This document shows, piece after piece, positions 36,210 through 45,114 of a DNA stretch of 64,000 nucleotides. The stretch comes from Moraxella osloensis. GTDB taxonomy: Bacteria > Pseudomonadota > Gammaproteobacteria > Pseudomonadales > Moraxellaceae. The position numbers were made by a program, and so were the translations under genes. The notes beneath the pieces are model-generated. The model ran no database searches. It was not told where the DNA came from and was given only the letters and a program-made list of their open reading frames with translations. Position 1 is the first letter of the stretch, and every line of letters starts with the position of its first letter. The stretch spans positions 248,001-312,000 of the forward strand of contig NZ_CP047226.1 of assembly GCF_009867135.1 (NCBI RefSeq), read 5' to 3'.

Positions 36210-38393
36210 ATGCAATACAAACAACTTACCGCCAGTGTATTTGCCCTGTTGATGGGTGGGGCGATACTGGGACAAAGTTACCAAACCGCCATTGCAGCAT
36301 CGACGAGCGTCGGACAGATTAATAACGAGCAGCGGCAGGTGACACGGCAAGTCGCAGCGTTGTTGGATCGTAGCCATTATCTAGATAAAAAAATGGACGC
36401 GGCAACGGGCAAGCAAATTTTAGGCGACTATTTTGATGCGCTTGACCCCAATCATAGCGTGTTTTTGCAGTCCGATATTGATGAATTTACCCAAAAATAT
36501 GGCAATAGTTTTGCCGATTATCTCAAACGCGGTGATTTAAAAGCGGGTTTTGACATCTATCAGCGTTTTATTGAACGCTCAAAAGCGTATTACAGCTTTG
36601 CCGATAGCTTGTTAAAATCCCCTGTGAACTTACAGAGCAATGAAACGGTCATTATGAACCGTGAAAAATTGCCACGTTTTAAAACCGTTGCCGAGCAACG
36701 CGATTTTTGGCGCAAACAGCTGACCTACCAGCTGATTGGCATGACCATCAATCAAGATGAAGACAAAAACAAAGACAAATTTTTGCAAGAAAATGCCGAT
36801 AAATACAACGCCAGTGATTTAGTCAAAAACGAAACGCGCTCACCAAGTCAAGTGCTAGACCAGCGTTTAAAGCGCCAATATGCCCAGCTACAGCGTATCG
36901 ATAGCGACCAAATCGTTGAAACCCTGTTAAATGCAGCGATGGCAGCCTATGACCCGCACAGTAATTATTTTGCCCCCGTGCAAGCCAATGAGATGCAAAT
37001 CCAATCGACGCTTGAATTGGTCGGTATCGGCGTCTCGATTCAGCCCGATCGCAAAAATCCCGACTACACCCGTATCATCAGCTTAGTTGATGGCGGGCCT
37101 GCCGCTCGTTCGGGTCAAATCAAACCCAATGACTTAATCATCGGTGTATCGACTGAAGATAAAGGTATGGTGGATACCGTCGGTTATTCGACACGGGAAG
37201 TGGTGAACCTCATTCGCGGTAAAAAAGGTTCATCTGTCACCGTGCGCGTCAAAGCGCCTAATACCCCAGACAGTAGCGCGCGTAATGTCACCCTCATACG
37301 TGACGTGATTAAGCAAGAAGAGTCGGGCGTCACCCATCGGGTGATTAGTGTCAAAGATAAAAACGGACAAGCCAAAAAAATCGGTGTGCTAGAAATCCCA
37401 AGTTTTTATCTCAACTATAAAGCCCGCCGTGCGGGAGAAGACTATCGTAGTGTCAGTATTGATACCGAAAACGCGTTAAAAGCCTTGAACCAGCAAAATA
37501 TTGATGGCTTGGTGGTAGACCTGCGTGATGACCCAGGTGGCTCACTCGATGAAGTTGCCAAAATGATTGGCTTGTTCGTCAAGTCAGGTCCGCTGGTACA
37601 GATTCGTGATAATCGCGGCAATATCCAAGTGTATGAAGACGAAGACAAAGGTAAGCAGCTGTATACAGGCCCGATGACCGTACTCATTAACCAAGGCTCA
37701 GCGTCAGCCAGTGAGATTTTTGCCGCAGCGATTCAAGATTATGGTCGCGGTCTGATTGTCGGTAGCACGAGCACAGGTAAAGGCTCAGCGCAAATTCAGC
37801 TTGATAACCTTGCCTTAGGGTCAGCAACCTTAACCCAGCGCAAGTTTTACCGTATCACTGGCGGCAGTACCCAAAATAAAGGCGTGGTACCCGATGTGCG
37901 CTTGGTCAATATCTATGAAGGCATGGAGTTTGGTGAACGTAGCATGAAAAACCCACTGGCATGGGATACCATTCGTGCCGCGCCGTACCAACCTGCGGGC
38001 AACTATTCCCGTGAGACCTTGCAATCGCTCAATGCCTTGTCACAGCAGCGTCAAGCAGCCAATGCCCAGTTTGCTTATCTAAGCCAACTCAACAGAATCC
38101 GTAATGAGGAAGATGATAAGAAACCTGTCAAATTAGACATCAACGACCGCCGTGCTTTCCGCAAAAACATTGAGGCAAAAATGTTGGCGGCAGAAAATGC
38201 GAGACGCCAAGCCAATGGGGAAAGCCCCTATAGCACATGGACAGCGTACCAAGCTGCACAAGATGCAGAATTAGAAGTCCGTAGCCGTCTAAAACAAGCC
38301 GAACGTCCAAAGCTTCCTGAGAGTGAAGCATTTGTGATTGAAGCGGCTAATGTCATGCTTGATGCACAGACAGCCAACAACCAACGCCCCTAA
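36210..38393 (+). CDS. prc: Tail-specific carboxy-terminal protease (Prc/CtpA family)
   Basis: 727 residues from the ATG at 36210, which has an AAGGAAAG ribosome site and opens with a signal peptide (MQYKQLTASVFALLMGGAIL, cut near AIAA). The order is an N-terminal helical domain, a PDZ domain (about 215-310, including GVSIQPDRK and LIRGKKGSSVTVRV), the S41 catalytic core with Ser in GSASASEIF and Lys in STGKGSAQ, and a C-terminal DUF3340-type domain. It acts in the periplasm on C-terminal tails of envelope proteins. The Rsm-like RNA lies directly downstream. Confidence 0.93.
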   Translation: MQYKQLTASVFALLMGGAILGQSYQTAIAASTSVGQINNEQRQVTRQVAALLDRSHYLDKKMDAATGKQILGDYFDALDPNHSVFLQSDIDEFTQKYGNSFADYLKRGDLKAGFDIYQRFIERSKAYYSFADSLLKSPVNLQSNETVIMNREKLPRFKTVAEQRDFWRKQLTYQLIGMTINQDEDKNKDKFLQENADKYNASDLVKNETRSPSQVLDQRLKRQYAQLQRIDSDQIVETLLNAAMAAYDPHSNYFAPVQANEMQIQSTLELVGIGVSIQPDRKNPDYTRIISLVDGGPAARSGQIKPNDLIIGVSTEDKGMVDTVGYSTREVVNLIRGKKGSSVTVRVKAPNTPDSSARNVTLIRDVIKQEESGVTHRVISVKDKNGQAKKIGVLEIPSFYLNYKARRAGEDYRSVSIDTENALKALNQQNIDGLVVDLRDDPGGSLDEVAKMIGLFVKSGPLVQIRDNRGNIQVYEDEDKGKQLYTGPMTVLINQGSASASEIFAAAIQDYGRGLIVGSTSTGKGSAQIQLDNLALGSATLTQRKFYRITGGSTQNKGVVPDVRLVNIYEGMEFGERSMKNPLAWDTIRAAPYQPAGNYSRETLQSLNALSQQRQAANAQFAYLSQLNRIRNEEDDKKPVKLDINDRRAFRKNIEAKMLAAENARRQANGESPYSTWTAYQAAQDAELEVRSRLKQAERPKLPESEAFVIEAANVMLDAQTANNQRP

Positions 38394-38405
38394 TGGCAAA
38401 ATGCG

Positions 38406-38423
38406 TGTAAGCAAAAGCTTACA
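38406..38423 (+). promoter_or_regulatory. GacA-type upstream activating site
   Basis: A perfect TGTAAG-N6-CTTACA palindrome, with CAAAAG as the N6. This is the consensus bound by the response regulator GacA upstream of rsmX/Y/Z genes in pseudomonads. It lies about 43 bases upstream of a TAATAAT -10-like box (38466-38472), so it would be centred near -63 to the predicted RNA start, similar to the spacing in known Gac-controlled RNA promoters. It also overlaps the 3' flank of the protease gene, which ends 12 bases earlier. Confidence 0.82.
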
Positions 38424-38477
38424 TGCATTGACGTTTGTACGACTGTTACCGAATGGTAAATTTTGTAATAATACATT

Positions 38478-38698
38478 CAACGGCACAGGGATGTTTCTCA
38501 AGGATTGAGATAGGGACAGAATTGCCAATAAAGGAATGGTTTATCGTAGTATTAAGGAATGATGCTTGATAAACACGTGGAGTGAGACTTAGGATGAGTC
38601 AAGAAATTCACTACCAGTTAGTAAGGACCTTAAGGATGAGGTCAGTGATGCTAGGATAGCAGGTAAAAAAGCCATATCAGATGATATGGCTTTTTTAC
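38478..38698 (+). ncRNA. RsmX/Y/Z- or CsrB-like RNA that sequesters RsmA/CsrA (predicted)
   Basis: About 220 bases without an ORF, containing ten GGA motifs on the plus strand (starting at 38489, 38502, 38514, 38533, 38556, 38579, 38592, 38625, 38634 and 38654). Four lie in clear hairpin loops: TCTCA-AGGAT-TGAGA (38496-38510), GACT-TAGGATG-AGTC (38586-38600), GACCT-TAAGGATG-AGGTC (38626-38643) and TGCT-AGGAT-AGCA (38649-38661). A 17-bp-stem terminator ends it. GGA in hairpin loops is the binding signature of RsmA/CsrA. The 5' end is estimated from the -10 box and could be off by several bases. Confidence 0.85.
38663..38698. terminator. Shared bidirectional terminator of the Rsm-like RNA and csbD
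   Basis: A perfect 17-bp stem (GTAAAAAAGCCATATCA with its complement) around a 2-base loop. A and T tracts on both sides let it end the rightward RNA and the leftward csbD transcript. Confidence 0.93.
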
Positions 38699-38721
38699 TT
38701 TGGAGGAGGGGTTAATCTATT

Positions 38722-38931
38722 CTAGAAACGATAGTTATGACGGGTTGACCAGTCGTCGATTTCTTTTTCTACTACATCTTTGGCGCGGCCATAACGTTCT
38801 TGGATTTTACCTGATAGCTTTTGGCGATTACCTTCCAATTGGGTAATTTCATCATCCGTTAAGTCACCCCAAGTTTCTTTTACAATGCCTTTAACTTGTT
38901 CCCATTGACCTTTAATTGTATTCTCATTTAT
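38722..38931 (-). CDS. CsbD family stress-response protein with apparent ATA start
   Basis: 69 codons plus TAG, the same length as E. coli YjbJ. The translation runs NENTIKGQWEQVKG, then WGDLTDDEI, GNRQKLSGKIQERYG and ends DDWSTRHNYRF, a clear CsbD match. At the position where relatives have Met the codon is ATA (38931-38929). No ATG, GTG or TTG exists in this frame between it and an upstream stop. An AAAGG ribosome site lies 9 bases upstream of ATA. Either translation starts at ATA or the gene lost its start codon. CsbD proteins are small, abundant stress-induced proteins of uncertain role. Confidence 0.8.
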   Translation of the reverse strand: MNENTIKGQWEQVKGIVKETWGDLTDDEITQLEGNRQKLSGKIQERYGRAKDVVEKEIDDWSTRHNYRF

Positions 38932-39187
38932 GAGTATTATCCTTTGTTATACTTAGTTTGATTGATTATCACTAAAAATACCTACCCAATGATAAGTCGT
39001 CATTGCTTAGTTGTTATTGACTATTGGCTATACGACTAGTATGCCAAAATTTAGCGCAAAGTGTGTGGTAAAAACCGTAGTAAAGCATCAAAAAACGTAA
39101 CTAAATCAATGATTTTGTAAATAATATCAATCTTTTCTTACCCGGTAGATAATAATTTTACACCCTAAACTACTTAAAATTTTACAC

Positions 39188-39216
39188 AAAAAAAGAAGGC
39201 TATAAATATAGCCTTC
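39188..39216 (-). terminator. Terminator of slyD
   Basis: A 10-bp stem, GAAGGCTATA with TATAGCCTTC and loop AA, followed on the minus strand by a U run. It lies 40 bases after the slyD stop. Confidence 0.88.
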
Positions 39217-39255
39217 CATTTAATCTGTCCAAGCTTGCTGAGCTTTAAGGGTGAC

Positions 39256-39744
39256 TTAGTGGTGATGACCGCCTGCACCGTGTACATGACCGTGTTGCAA
39301 CTCTTCATCTGATGCATCACGAATGCTTGCCACTTCTACATCAAAATGAAGTTTTTTGCCCGCTAAAGGATGGTTAGCATCAACAATCACTTTGTCCTCT
39401 TGCACGTCTTTCACAGTGACTAACATCACATGACCGTCTTCAGTTTGTGATTGGAACTGCATACCTGGTTGGATATCTTCGACACCTTGGAAGTTTTCGC
39501 GTGGAACTTCTTGTACTGCCGCGTCATCAAATTCGCCATAAGCGTCTGCAGGTTCAATGCTTGCAGTAAATTTGTCACCCACTGATTTGCCCGCTAATTG
39601 TGACTCAAGACCTGGAATAATGTTTTGGTAGCCATGTAAATACGCTAAAGGTTGACCTTCTGGTGATTTGTCAATGACGTTACCTTCGTCGTCTTTTAAG
39701 GTGTAATGAAAATGTACAACGTTGTTATTATTGATAGTAGACAT
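39256..39744 (-). CDS. slyD: FKBP-type peptidyl-prolyl isomerase SlyD
   Basis: 162 residues. The FKBP half includes VHFHYTLKDDEGNVIDKS and PLAYLHGYQNIIPGLE near the N-terminus and the C-terminal HPLAGKKLHFDVEV. The insert-in-flap chaperone domain lies between. The C-terminal tail is His-rich (HGHVHGAGGHHH), as in SlyD, which binds nickel. It catalyses proline isomerisation and assists folding and hydrogenase nickel loading in E. coli; here the latter is uncertain. Confidence 0.94.
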   Translation of the reverse strand: MSTINNNNVVHFHYTLKDDEGNVIDKSPEGQPLAYLHGYQNIIPGLESQLAGKSVGDKFTASIEPADAYGEFDDAAVQEVPRENFQGVEDIQPGMQFQSQTEDGHVMLVTVKDVQEDKVIVDANHPLAGKKLHFDVEVASIRDASDEELQHGHVHGAGGHHH

Positions 39745-40090
39745 CGCTAAAATTCCTTATGAATCAATGAATGGATTGGCAAATCGCTTTTTTGGCACAA
39801 TAAATTAAAAATTACTAGGATTTTTCACTATAATTACCTTGAAAAATAATTACCGTAAAAATCTTTCAATTTTTGGTTAAACCTCAAAATACGCCAAAAA
39901 TGTTAATGTAAATTGTAACATCAATCATTAAAAGTTTGGCAGTTATAGATGTTAAAACACATTTTTAATTATTCAACCATATAACACTGTAACAATAAAG
40001 CCGTGTTCTGTTATTAATGGCGATAAGATTTAAAAATTCAATTTATTGGGCAAATTATTTATTAATGAATCCTACAGCCAGTAGGGGATT
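39745..40090. other. AT-rich intergenic region upstream of slyD
   Basis: 346 bases, strongly AT-rich, holding the slyD promoter region and the 3' flank of the AI-2E-type permease. No ORF with a ribosome site and no clear hairpin was found. Confidence 0.5.
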
Positions 40091-41248
40091 TTATATAACC
40101 CAGCCTCTATCTGCCAAAATGCGTTTGATTTGGGCATAAATCACTGGTGCACTGATTAGTCCCGCCAACCCAAACGTGGCTTCAAGCACTAAAATAAATA
40201 ACAACAATTCCCAAGCAGACGCTCGGATTTTGTGACCAATGATTTGCGCATTTAAAAAGTATTCAAGTTTATGAATGCTCACCAACCACACAAGCGATAA
40301 AATGCTGATGCCAAGCCCGTGAGTCAGGCTAAGCAAGACGATAACAATGTTTGAGACCAAATTACCAACGACAGGAAATAGCCCTGCGCAAAAGGTGATA
40401 AGCACAACCGTCCAAGCCATCGGTAGCGGATGACCGAGTAGCGGTAGTACCCCTAGCAAAAACACTGAGGTTAAGATGGTATTGATACTAGAGATTTTTA
40501 CTTGCGCAAAAAACACATCATTAAACCCCATGATAAGTTCATCAAATTTTTGGCGCAAATGCTGGGTAAATGGGGTTTTATGTGCTGCGCTATTCACAGG
40601 TACTTGCAATGCCACAATACAACCAATCACGACACCCGCTAGCACATAACCAAGCCCGCGTAACGTATGAATACCCACTAGCTGTAGTTGTGGCGCATGA
40701 CTTTTGATAGTACTCATGAGCATAGCTTGAAATGAACTGACTGAAATGGGTAGATGCTGAGAGATACTTGCGGGTAGTAGGGTATGAAGCTGATCAAATA
40801 TGTCCAATATCTGTCGGATAAGATTATTAAAGACATCAACACTGGCTTTATCAGCAATCCAATCGCCAAATACATACACAGTAAGCGAAATTATGGTCGC
40901 CAAAATGGCAATAGCAAACCATTCTGCAACTTTACCCATACGCTGCTGACGCGAGGCGCTATGCATATAGGCAATGACATGCCGATGAATCCAGCCGGCA
41001 ATGCCGCGAACCAGCGCATAAGTAATTAAGGTGGCAAAAAGCACTAAAGTCAGGTGTAGCAATAGCACAGGCAGCCAGACAACAATCACACTGCTAATAG
41101 CTAACAAAAAACTTTTCATATCTGACCACTGTAACCGATCATTGGTCAAAAAAGGATCGCCCAAATGAGCACTGGTCGAAACTTTGTTTTTATTTTCAAG
41201 TGTGGGTTCAGGATTGTTGCCAAGTGGTTCAGCGGTCATAAATAACAT
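40091..41248 (-). CDS. AI-2E family (PerM-like) permease
   Basis: 385 residues with about seven to eight membrane helices. After a polar N-terminus of about 30 residues come FLLAISSVIVVWLPVLLLHLTLVLF, the helix AIAILATIISLTVYVFGDW and, near residue 255, FFAQVKISSINTILTSVFLLGVLPLLG. The last two are family hallmarks, followed by PVVGNLVSNIVIVLLSL and the C-terminal LAGLISAPVIYAQIKRIL. Despite the family name, members export varied substrates or sodium/protons; the substrate here is unknown. It diverges from prfC. Confidence 0.85.
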   Translation of the reverse strand: MLFMTAEPLGNNPEPTLENKNKVSTSAHLGDPFLTNDRLQWSDMKSFLLAISSVIVVWLPVLLLHLTLVLFATLITYALVRGIAGWIHRHVIAYMHSASRQQRMGKVAEWFAIAILATIISLTVYVFGDWIADKASVDVFNNLIRQILDIFDQLHTLLPASISQHLPISVSSFQAMLMSTIKSHAPQLQLVGIHTLRGLGYVLAGVVIGCIVALQVPVNSAAHKTPFTQHLRQKFDELIMGFNDVFFAQVKISSINTILTSVFLLGVLPLLGHPLPMAWTVVLITFCAGLFPVVGNLVSNIVIVLLSLTHGLGISILSLVWLVSIHKLEYFLNAQIIGHKIRASAWELLLFILVLEATFGLAGLISAPVIYAQIKRILADRGWVI

Positions 41249-41460
41249 CTTAACAAGATAAAAAAAGATGAGATAAAACTAACACAATTTTAGTGATTAA
41301 AGTATTAGATTTATGACAAAATTTTGTCAAAATCGCTTGCGTGATGCGCAATAATAACCCGTGAAAATCGCAATCAAACGTAAAATCGGCTACAATATGC
41401 CATCTTTTTTATTCTTTCTTTTATCGGTTATCAAGCCTCGCTACTTTTAAGTCAAACACT

Positions 41461-43041
41461 ATGTCACTACATTCTGAAATCGCCAAACGCCGCACTTTTG
41501 CTATTATCTCGCACCCCGATGCCGGTAAAACCACTATGACCGAAAAATTACTGCTGTGGGGACAAGCAATTCAGCGCGCAGGTGAAGTCAAATCACGCAA
41601 AACCGACAAACACGCAACATCTGACTGGATGAGCATGGAGCAAGAGCGTGGTATCTCGATTACCACCTCGGTAATGCAGTTTCCCTATGCCAACAACATG
41701 GTCAATCTGCTAGACACCCCAGGTCACGCCGACTTTTCAGAAGATACCTATCGTACCTTAACTGCAGTAGACAGCGCACTGATGGTGATTGATGGGGCAA
41801 AAGGGGTCGAAGAACGAACCATCAAGCTGATGGAAGTATGTCGGATGCGTGACACGCCGATTATCTCGTTTGTCAACAAGCTTGACCGCGAAATCCGTGA
41901 CCCGCTATCACTGCTTGATGAAATTGAAAACGTCCTAAAAATCCAATGTGTGCCGATGACGTGGCCAATTGGTACGGGTCAGCACTTTGTTGGGGTGTAT
42001 AACATCAGCGAAGATAAAACCTACTTTTATCAAAAAGGTCATGGTACTGAGATTGTCGAGATTGAGAGCCGTGACGGCTATGACTATCCAGATGTCCGCG
42101 AGAGAATCGGTGAAATTGCCTTCCGTGAATTTGAAGAAAGCCTAGAGCTTGCAAAAATGGCACATGAAGATTGGGATGTCGATGAGTTTTTGACCGGTAA
42201 ACAAACGCCTGTGCTGTTTGGTACAGCGTTGGGTAACTTTGGGATTAACATGGTGCTTGATGTACTGACCCAATACGCCCCAGCACCTAAAGACCATGAC
42301 ACAGTCGAACGCACAGTGAAAGCCGATGAAGAAAAATTCTCCGGCTTTGTCTTTAAAATCCAAGCCAACATGGACCCAAAACACCGTGACCGTATTGCCT
42401 TTATGCGGGTGTGTTCAGGCAAGTACGAAAAAGGCATGAAAATGAAGCATGTGCGCTTGGGCAAAGAAGTACGCATTTCAGATGCCTTGACCTTTTTGGC
42501 AGGTGACCGCGAAGCGCTAGAAGAAGCGTATTCGGGCGATATCATCGGCTTACATAATCACGGCACCATCCAAATTGGCGATAGCTTTACCGAAGGCGAA
42601 ACTTTAAACTTCACAGGCATTCCCCACTTTGCGCCAGAATTGTTTCGCCGTGTGGTACTCAAAGACCCACTAAAATCCAAACAACTGCAAAAAGGTCTAC
42701 AGCAGCTATCAGAAGAAGGCGCCACCCAAGTATTTATGCCGCAAATCAACAATGATTTAATTTTGGGCGCGGTAGGGGTGCTACAGTTTGAAGTGGTCGC
42801 GCATCGCCTGCTTGAAGAATATAAAGTGCAATGTACCTTTGAGCCTGTGTCGATTGCGACGGTGCGCTGGGTGCATTGCGATGACAAAGTGGCGTTTGAG
42901 AAGTTTAAGAAAAAAGCCCACGACCAGTTATCTGTCGATGGCGGTGGCTATTTGACCTATCTTGCCCCAAGCCGGGTTAATCTTAAATTGATGGAAGAGC
43001 GTTATCCCGAAATCACTTTTAGTGCGACACGCGAGCATTAA
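41461..43041 (+). CDS. prfC: Peptide chain release factor 3
   Basis: 526 residues, full length. This GTPase recycles RF1 and RF2 from the ribosome after termination. G1 is SHPDAGKTT near residue 18, the switch region [10 protein letters not shown] near 60, G3 [17 protein letters not shown] near 78 and G4 NKLDRE near 140; the RF3-specific C-terminal domain includes [17 protein letters not shown] small gene starts 5 bases after the stop. Confidence 0.97.
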   Translation: MSLHSEIAKRRTFAIISHPDAGKTTMTEKLLLWGQAIQRAGEVKSRKTDKHATSDWMSMEQERGISITTSVMQFPYANNMVNLLDTPGHADFSEDTYRTLTAVDSALMVIDGAKGVEERTIKLMEVCRMRDTPIISFVNKLDREIRDPLSLLDEIENVLKIQCVPMTWPIGTGQHFVGVYNISEDKTYFYQKGHGTEIVEIESRDGYDYPDVRERIGEIAFREFEESLELAKMAHEDWDVDEFLTGKQTPVLFGTALGNFGINMVLDVLTQYAPAPKDHDTVERTVKADEEKFSGFVFKIQANMDPKHRDRIAFMRVCSGKYEKGMKMKHVRLGKEVRISDALTFLAGDREALEEAYSGDIIGLHNHGTIQIGDSFTEGETLNFTGIPHFAPELFRRVVLKDPLKSKQLQKGLQQLSEEGATQVFMPQINNDLILGAVGVLQFEVVAHRLLEEYKVQCTFEPVSIATVRWVHCDDKVAFEKFKKKAHDQLSVDGGGYLTYLAPSRVNLKLMEERYPEITFSATREH

Positions 43042-43046
43042 TTTTT

Positions 43047-43451
43047 ATGTGCGAGTTGAATTCAGCTAAGTATAAACAAGCTCTGAATTTTTTTGCAAAT
43101 GACGTTAAGGGATTAACATCCCATAATGTTTGGCAAAGTATTATGGATGATGAATATTTATCTGAGTTTGGGGATACGCACGATTTCGAATTTAAGAAAA
43201 ATTTTTTTTTTGACTTTATACGCTATGCTCTTGAAAATGGTTATTTTAAACTTGGCAAAAATGACTGTTTCTTAACGGGTTCGATTGATGAGCAACTTAA
43301 GTTATGGAAAACCGCTTTTCCCAGTCATGAAAAAGCTTTATTAACAGACGATGGCTTTTTTTATATTTGGTTTTTTCTTGAAGAATGTCCTGCGGGATTT
43401 GTTTGGCTATTTCCGCAAGATGATGGGTCAATATATGAGCATTGGACATGA
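43047..43451 (+). CDS. Small acidic protein, DUF596-like
   Basis: 134 residues starting 5 bases after prfC. The segment near the C-terminus FYIWFFLEECPAGFVWLFPQDDG recalls DUF596 proteins known from Neisseria and relatives; I am not certain of the match. The gene is AT-richer than prfC (long T runs), uses many Phe, Asp and Lys codons and has no signal peptide. Small acidic proteins of this type are sometimes orphan immunity proteins, but no toxin gene is nearby. It may be translated by read-on from prfC. Confidence 0.6.
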   Translation: MCELNSAKYKQALNFFANDVKGLTSHNVWQSIMDDEYLSEFGDTHDFEFKKNFFFDFIRYALENGYFKLGKNDCFLTGSIDEQLKLWKTAFPSHEKALLTDDGFFYIWFFLEECPAGFVWLFPQDDGSIYEHWT

Positions 43452-43615
43452 ATTTATCTATTTACCAAACCGTAACTAAACTATGGCAAAGTATAAATAT
43501 TCTTAACTCAACTACTTTAGTAAAATTCTTTATAATTTGTTAAACTATAGGCATTAGCTTAGTTTAGCAACTACTATATTTTTTTGAATAATCAACAATA
43601 ACAAGTGAGGATACT

Positions 43616-43870
43616 ATGCAATTTCCCAATGGTGTAACCAAATCAAACCTTATTAAACTTGGCGTACTTGGTGCAGCTTACTATATGTTAAAAGGTCGTA
43701 ATAAAACCCAACCAACCATTGAAAATAAGGCTGGAAACCAAGCAAATAACCCTATACCTGCAGATAATGACAATCGCGCTGCAGATTCAACTTCCACTAA
43801 GCCTACTAAAACTACCGCATTTACTATGGGTAAAGAGCTAGCTGCTAAAGTATTGGGTAAAAAATTCTAA
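43616..43870 (+). CDS. Small hypothetical protein with one hydrophobic segment
   Basis: 84 residues with a good ribosome site (GTGAGGATACT) before the ATG. The N-terminus SNLIKLGVLGAAYYMLKGRNK has a short hydrophobic helix followed by basic residues. The rest is Asn/Thr/Pro/Asp-rich and probably disordered, ending TMGKELAAKVLGKKF. No family is recognised. A shorter relative may lie at 44046. A terminator follows at 43941. Confidence 0.65.
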   Translation: MQFPNGVTKSNLIKLGVLGAAYYMLKGRNKTQPTIENKAGNQANNPIPADNDNRAADSTSTKPTKTTAFTMGKELAAKVLGKKF

Positions 43871-43940
43871 TAGTTATCGAATACTTATCAAATTACGTTA
43901 TTATATAACAGCTATTTACCATAACGGCATTTGAAAACAG

Positions 43941-43985
43941 CCCATTAGTCCACCATTAAACCGGTATCGACTGATGGGTTTTTTT
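43941..43985 (+). terminator. Terminator after the 84-residue small protein
   Basis: A 10-bp stem, CCCATTAGTC (43941-43950) with GACTGATGGG (43969-43978), and an 18-base loop, followed by a T run. Confidence 0.85.
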
Positions 43986-44045
43986 ATGGCAATACTGTTA
44001 AAAACTAAGGTTTAGAAACTAAGGTTTAGAAAATTAAGGCAAGAT

Positions 44046-44219
44046 ATGAGCATATCGAGGGTGATTAAACTGGGGGTTGCTGCGACAGCTTTATTGTTGC
44101 TACCTAGGCGCAGTAGTCCAAGGGCTGATAAAGTAGCCGATTGCCATAAAAGTCTATCCGCTACAAATACAGTTGAGCCGCCTATCAATAAAAATACTGA
44201 GCAGGATAACCATAACTAA
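44046..44219 (+). CDS. Small protein related to the preceding 84-residue protein
   Basis: 57 codons plus TAA, preceded by an AAGGCAAG ribosome site 3 bases before the ATG. The product starts SISRVIKLGVAATALLLLPRRSS, which mirrors SNLIKLGVLGAAYYMLKGRNK of the 84-residue neighbour: same IKLGV, same helix-then-basic layout, same Asn/Pro/Glu-rich tail. It lies between a terminator and the DUF3298 gene, 54 bases before the latter. The function is unknown; being a real gene is inferred from the ribosome site and the similarity. Confidence 0.55.
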   Translation: MSISRVIKLGVAATALLLLPRRSSPRADKVADCHKSLSATNTVEPPINKNTEQDNHN

Positions 44220-44273
44220 AACAATGGCTAAAATTTTTATGTTATGGGCAGATAACACATAAAGGATTAATAG

Positions 44274-45113
44274 ATGACGTTAATGAAATATAAAAGTCTC
44301 AATGGCATTTGCCTGACGGCCCTGATGACGCTCATGGCAGCACAAGCTCATGCCCAAGATTTGTATATGGCAAAGCATTATCCTAAAGTCAATGAAAAAC
44401 TCTTTGATAGCTGTGGACAAATTTGCCCAGAGATTGACTATTATTTTGTACAGACAGGACAGGCTTGGCTCGATGCCATTATCAATAAAGACGTCACCGC
44501 AGCCATCGCAATGGTTGATGATAACCAAGATAAAACACAAGCGAAAAAATGGCAAGATTTTACCCGTAGTGCGATGCCCAGTGATAGCCAATACACGCAG
44601 CTTCTTAATACGGCGATAAGCCGGTTAATTGCAGAAAATAAAACCATGGTGGCAGCACGCGGTAAAGATTTTGACAGCAGTATAGCGCCTGTGCAGATAA
44701 TGGCAAAGCCGATTTATTTGGGTCATAAAAATGATTTAGAGTTATTTGCCACAGAATTTTATCAATTCACGGGCGGCGCCCATGGTATCAGTACGACCAC
44801 CTATTATGTATTTGATATGCGCCAAAAGAAACAATTGTCGCTTGTCGATGTGCTTTTACCACAGCAAAAAACAAAACTTGAAGCCTTGGTTAAAGCCCAA
44901 TTCATTCAATATCTCAAAACCCATGATATTAATCCTAACGCGCATTTTAGCACTTGGCCGTTTAGTTTGACCGACAATTATAGCTTTACGGGTCAGGGCA
45001 TCACGTTTTTGTACCAGCCGTATGAGATTGGTTTTTATGCGCTAGGTGCACCGCAATTGACCGTGCCATACAGCGAGTTAAACGGCATTGTCAAACCACA
45101 GTATTTGAAATGA
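44274..45113 (+). CDS. Secreted DUF3298/PdaC-domain protein
   Basis: 279 residues. A signal peptide (hydrophobic stretch ICLTALMTLMAAQAHAQ, cleavage after AHA) leads to a periplasmic or lipid-side domain. The block FYQFTGGAHGISTTTYYVFDM (about 160-180) is the N-terminal DUF4163/PdaC-like signature, and the C-terminal ITFLYQPYEIGFYALGAPQLTVPYSEL is a DUF3298 signature, as in RsiV-type lysozyme-binding anti-sigma factors. No sigma factor is nearby. tatD begins 1 base after its stop. Confidence 0.82.
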   Translation: MTLMKYKSLNGICLTALMTLMAAQAHAQDLYMAKHYPKVNEKLFDSCGQICPEIDYYFVQTGQAWLDAIINKDVTAAIAMVDDNQDKTQAKKWQDFTRSAMPSDSQYTQLLNTAISRLIAENKTMVAARGKDFDSSIAPVQIMAKPIYLGHKNDLELFATEFYQFTGGAHGISTTTYYVFDMRQKKQLSLVDVLLPQQKTKLEALVKAQFIQYLKTHDINPNAHFSTWPFSLTDNYSFTGQGITFLYQPYEIGFYALGAPQLTVPYSELNGIVKPQYLK

Positions 45114-45114
45114 T

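Noticed and set aside
38925..38931. Out-of-frame ATG near the csbD start as the true start of a different protein
   Set aside because: That frame gives a peptide unlike anything conserved, whereas the frame opened at ATA matches CsbD over its whole length.
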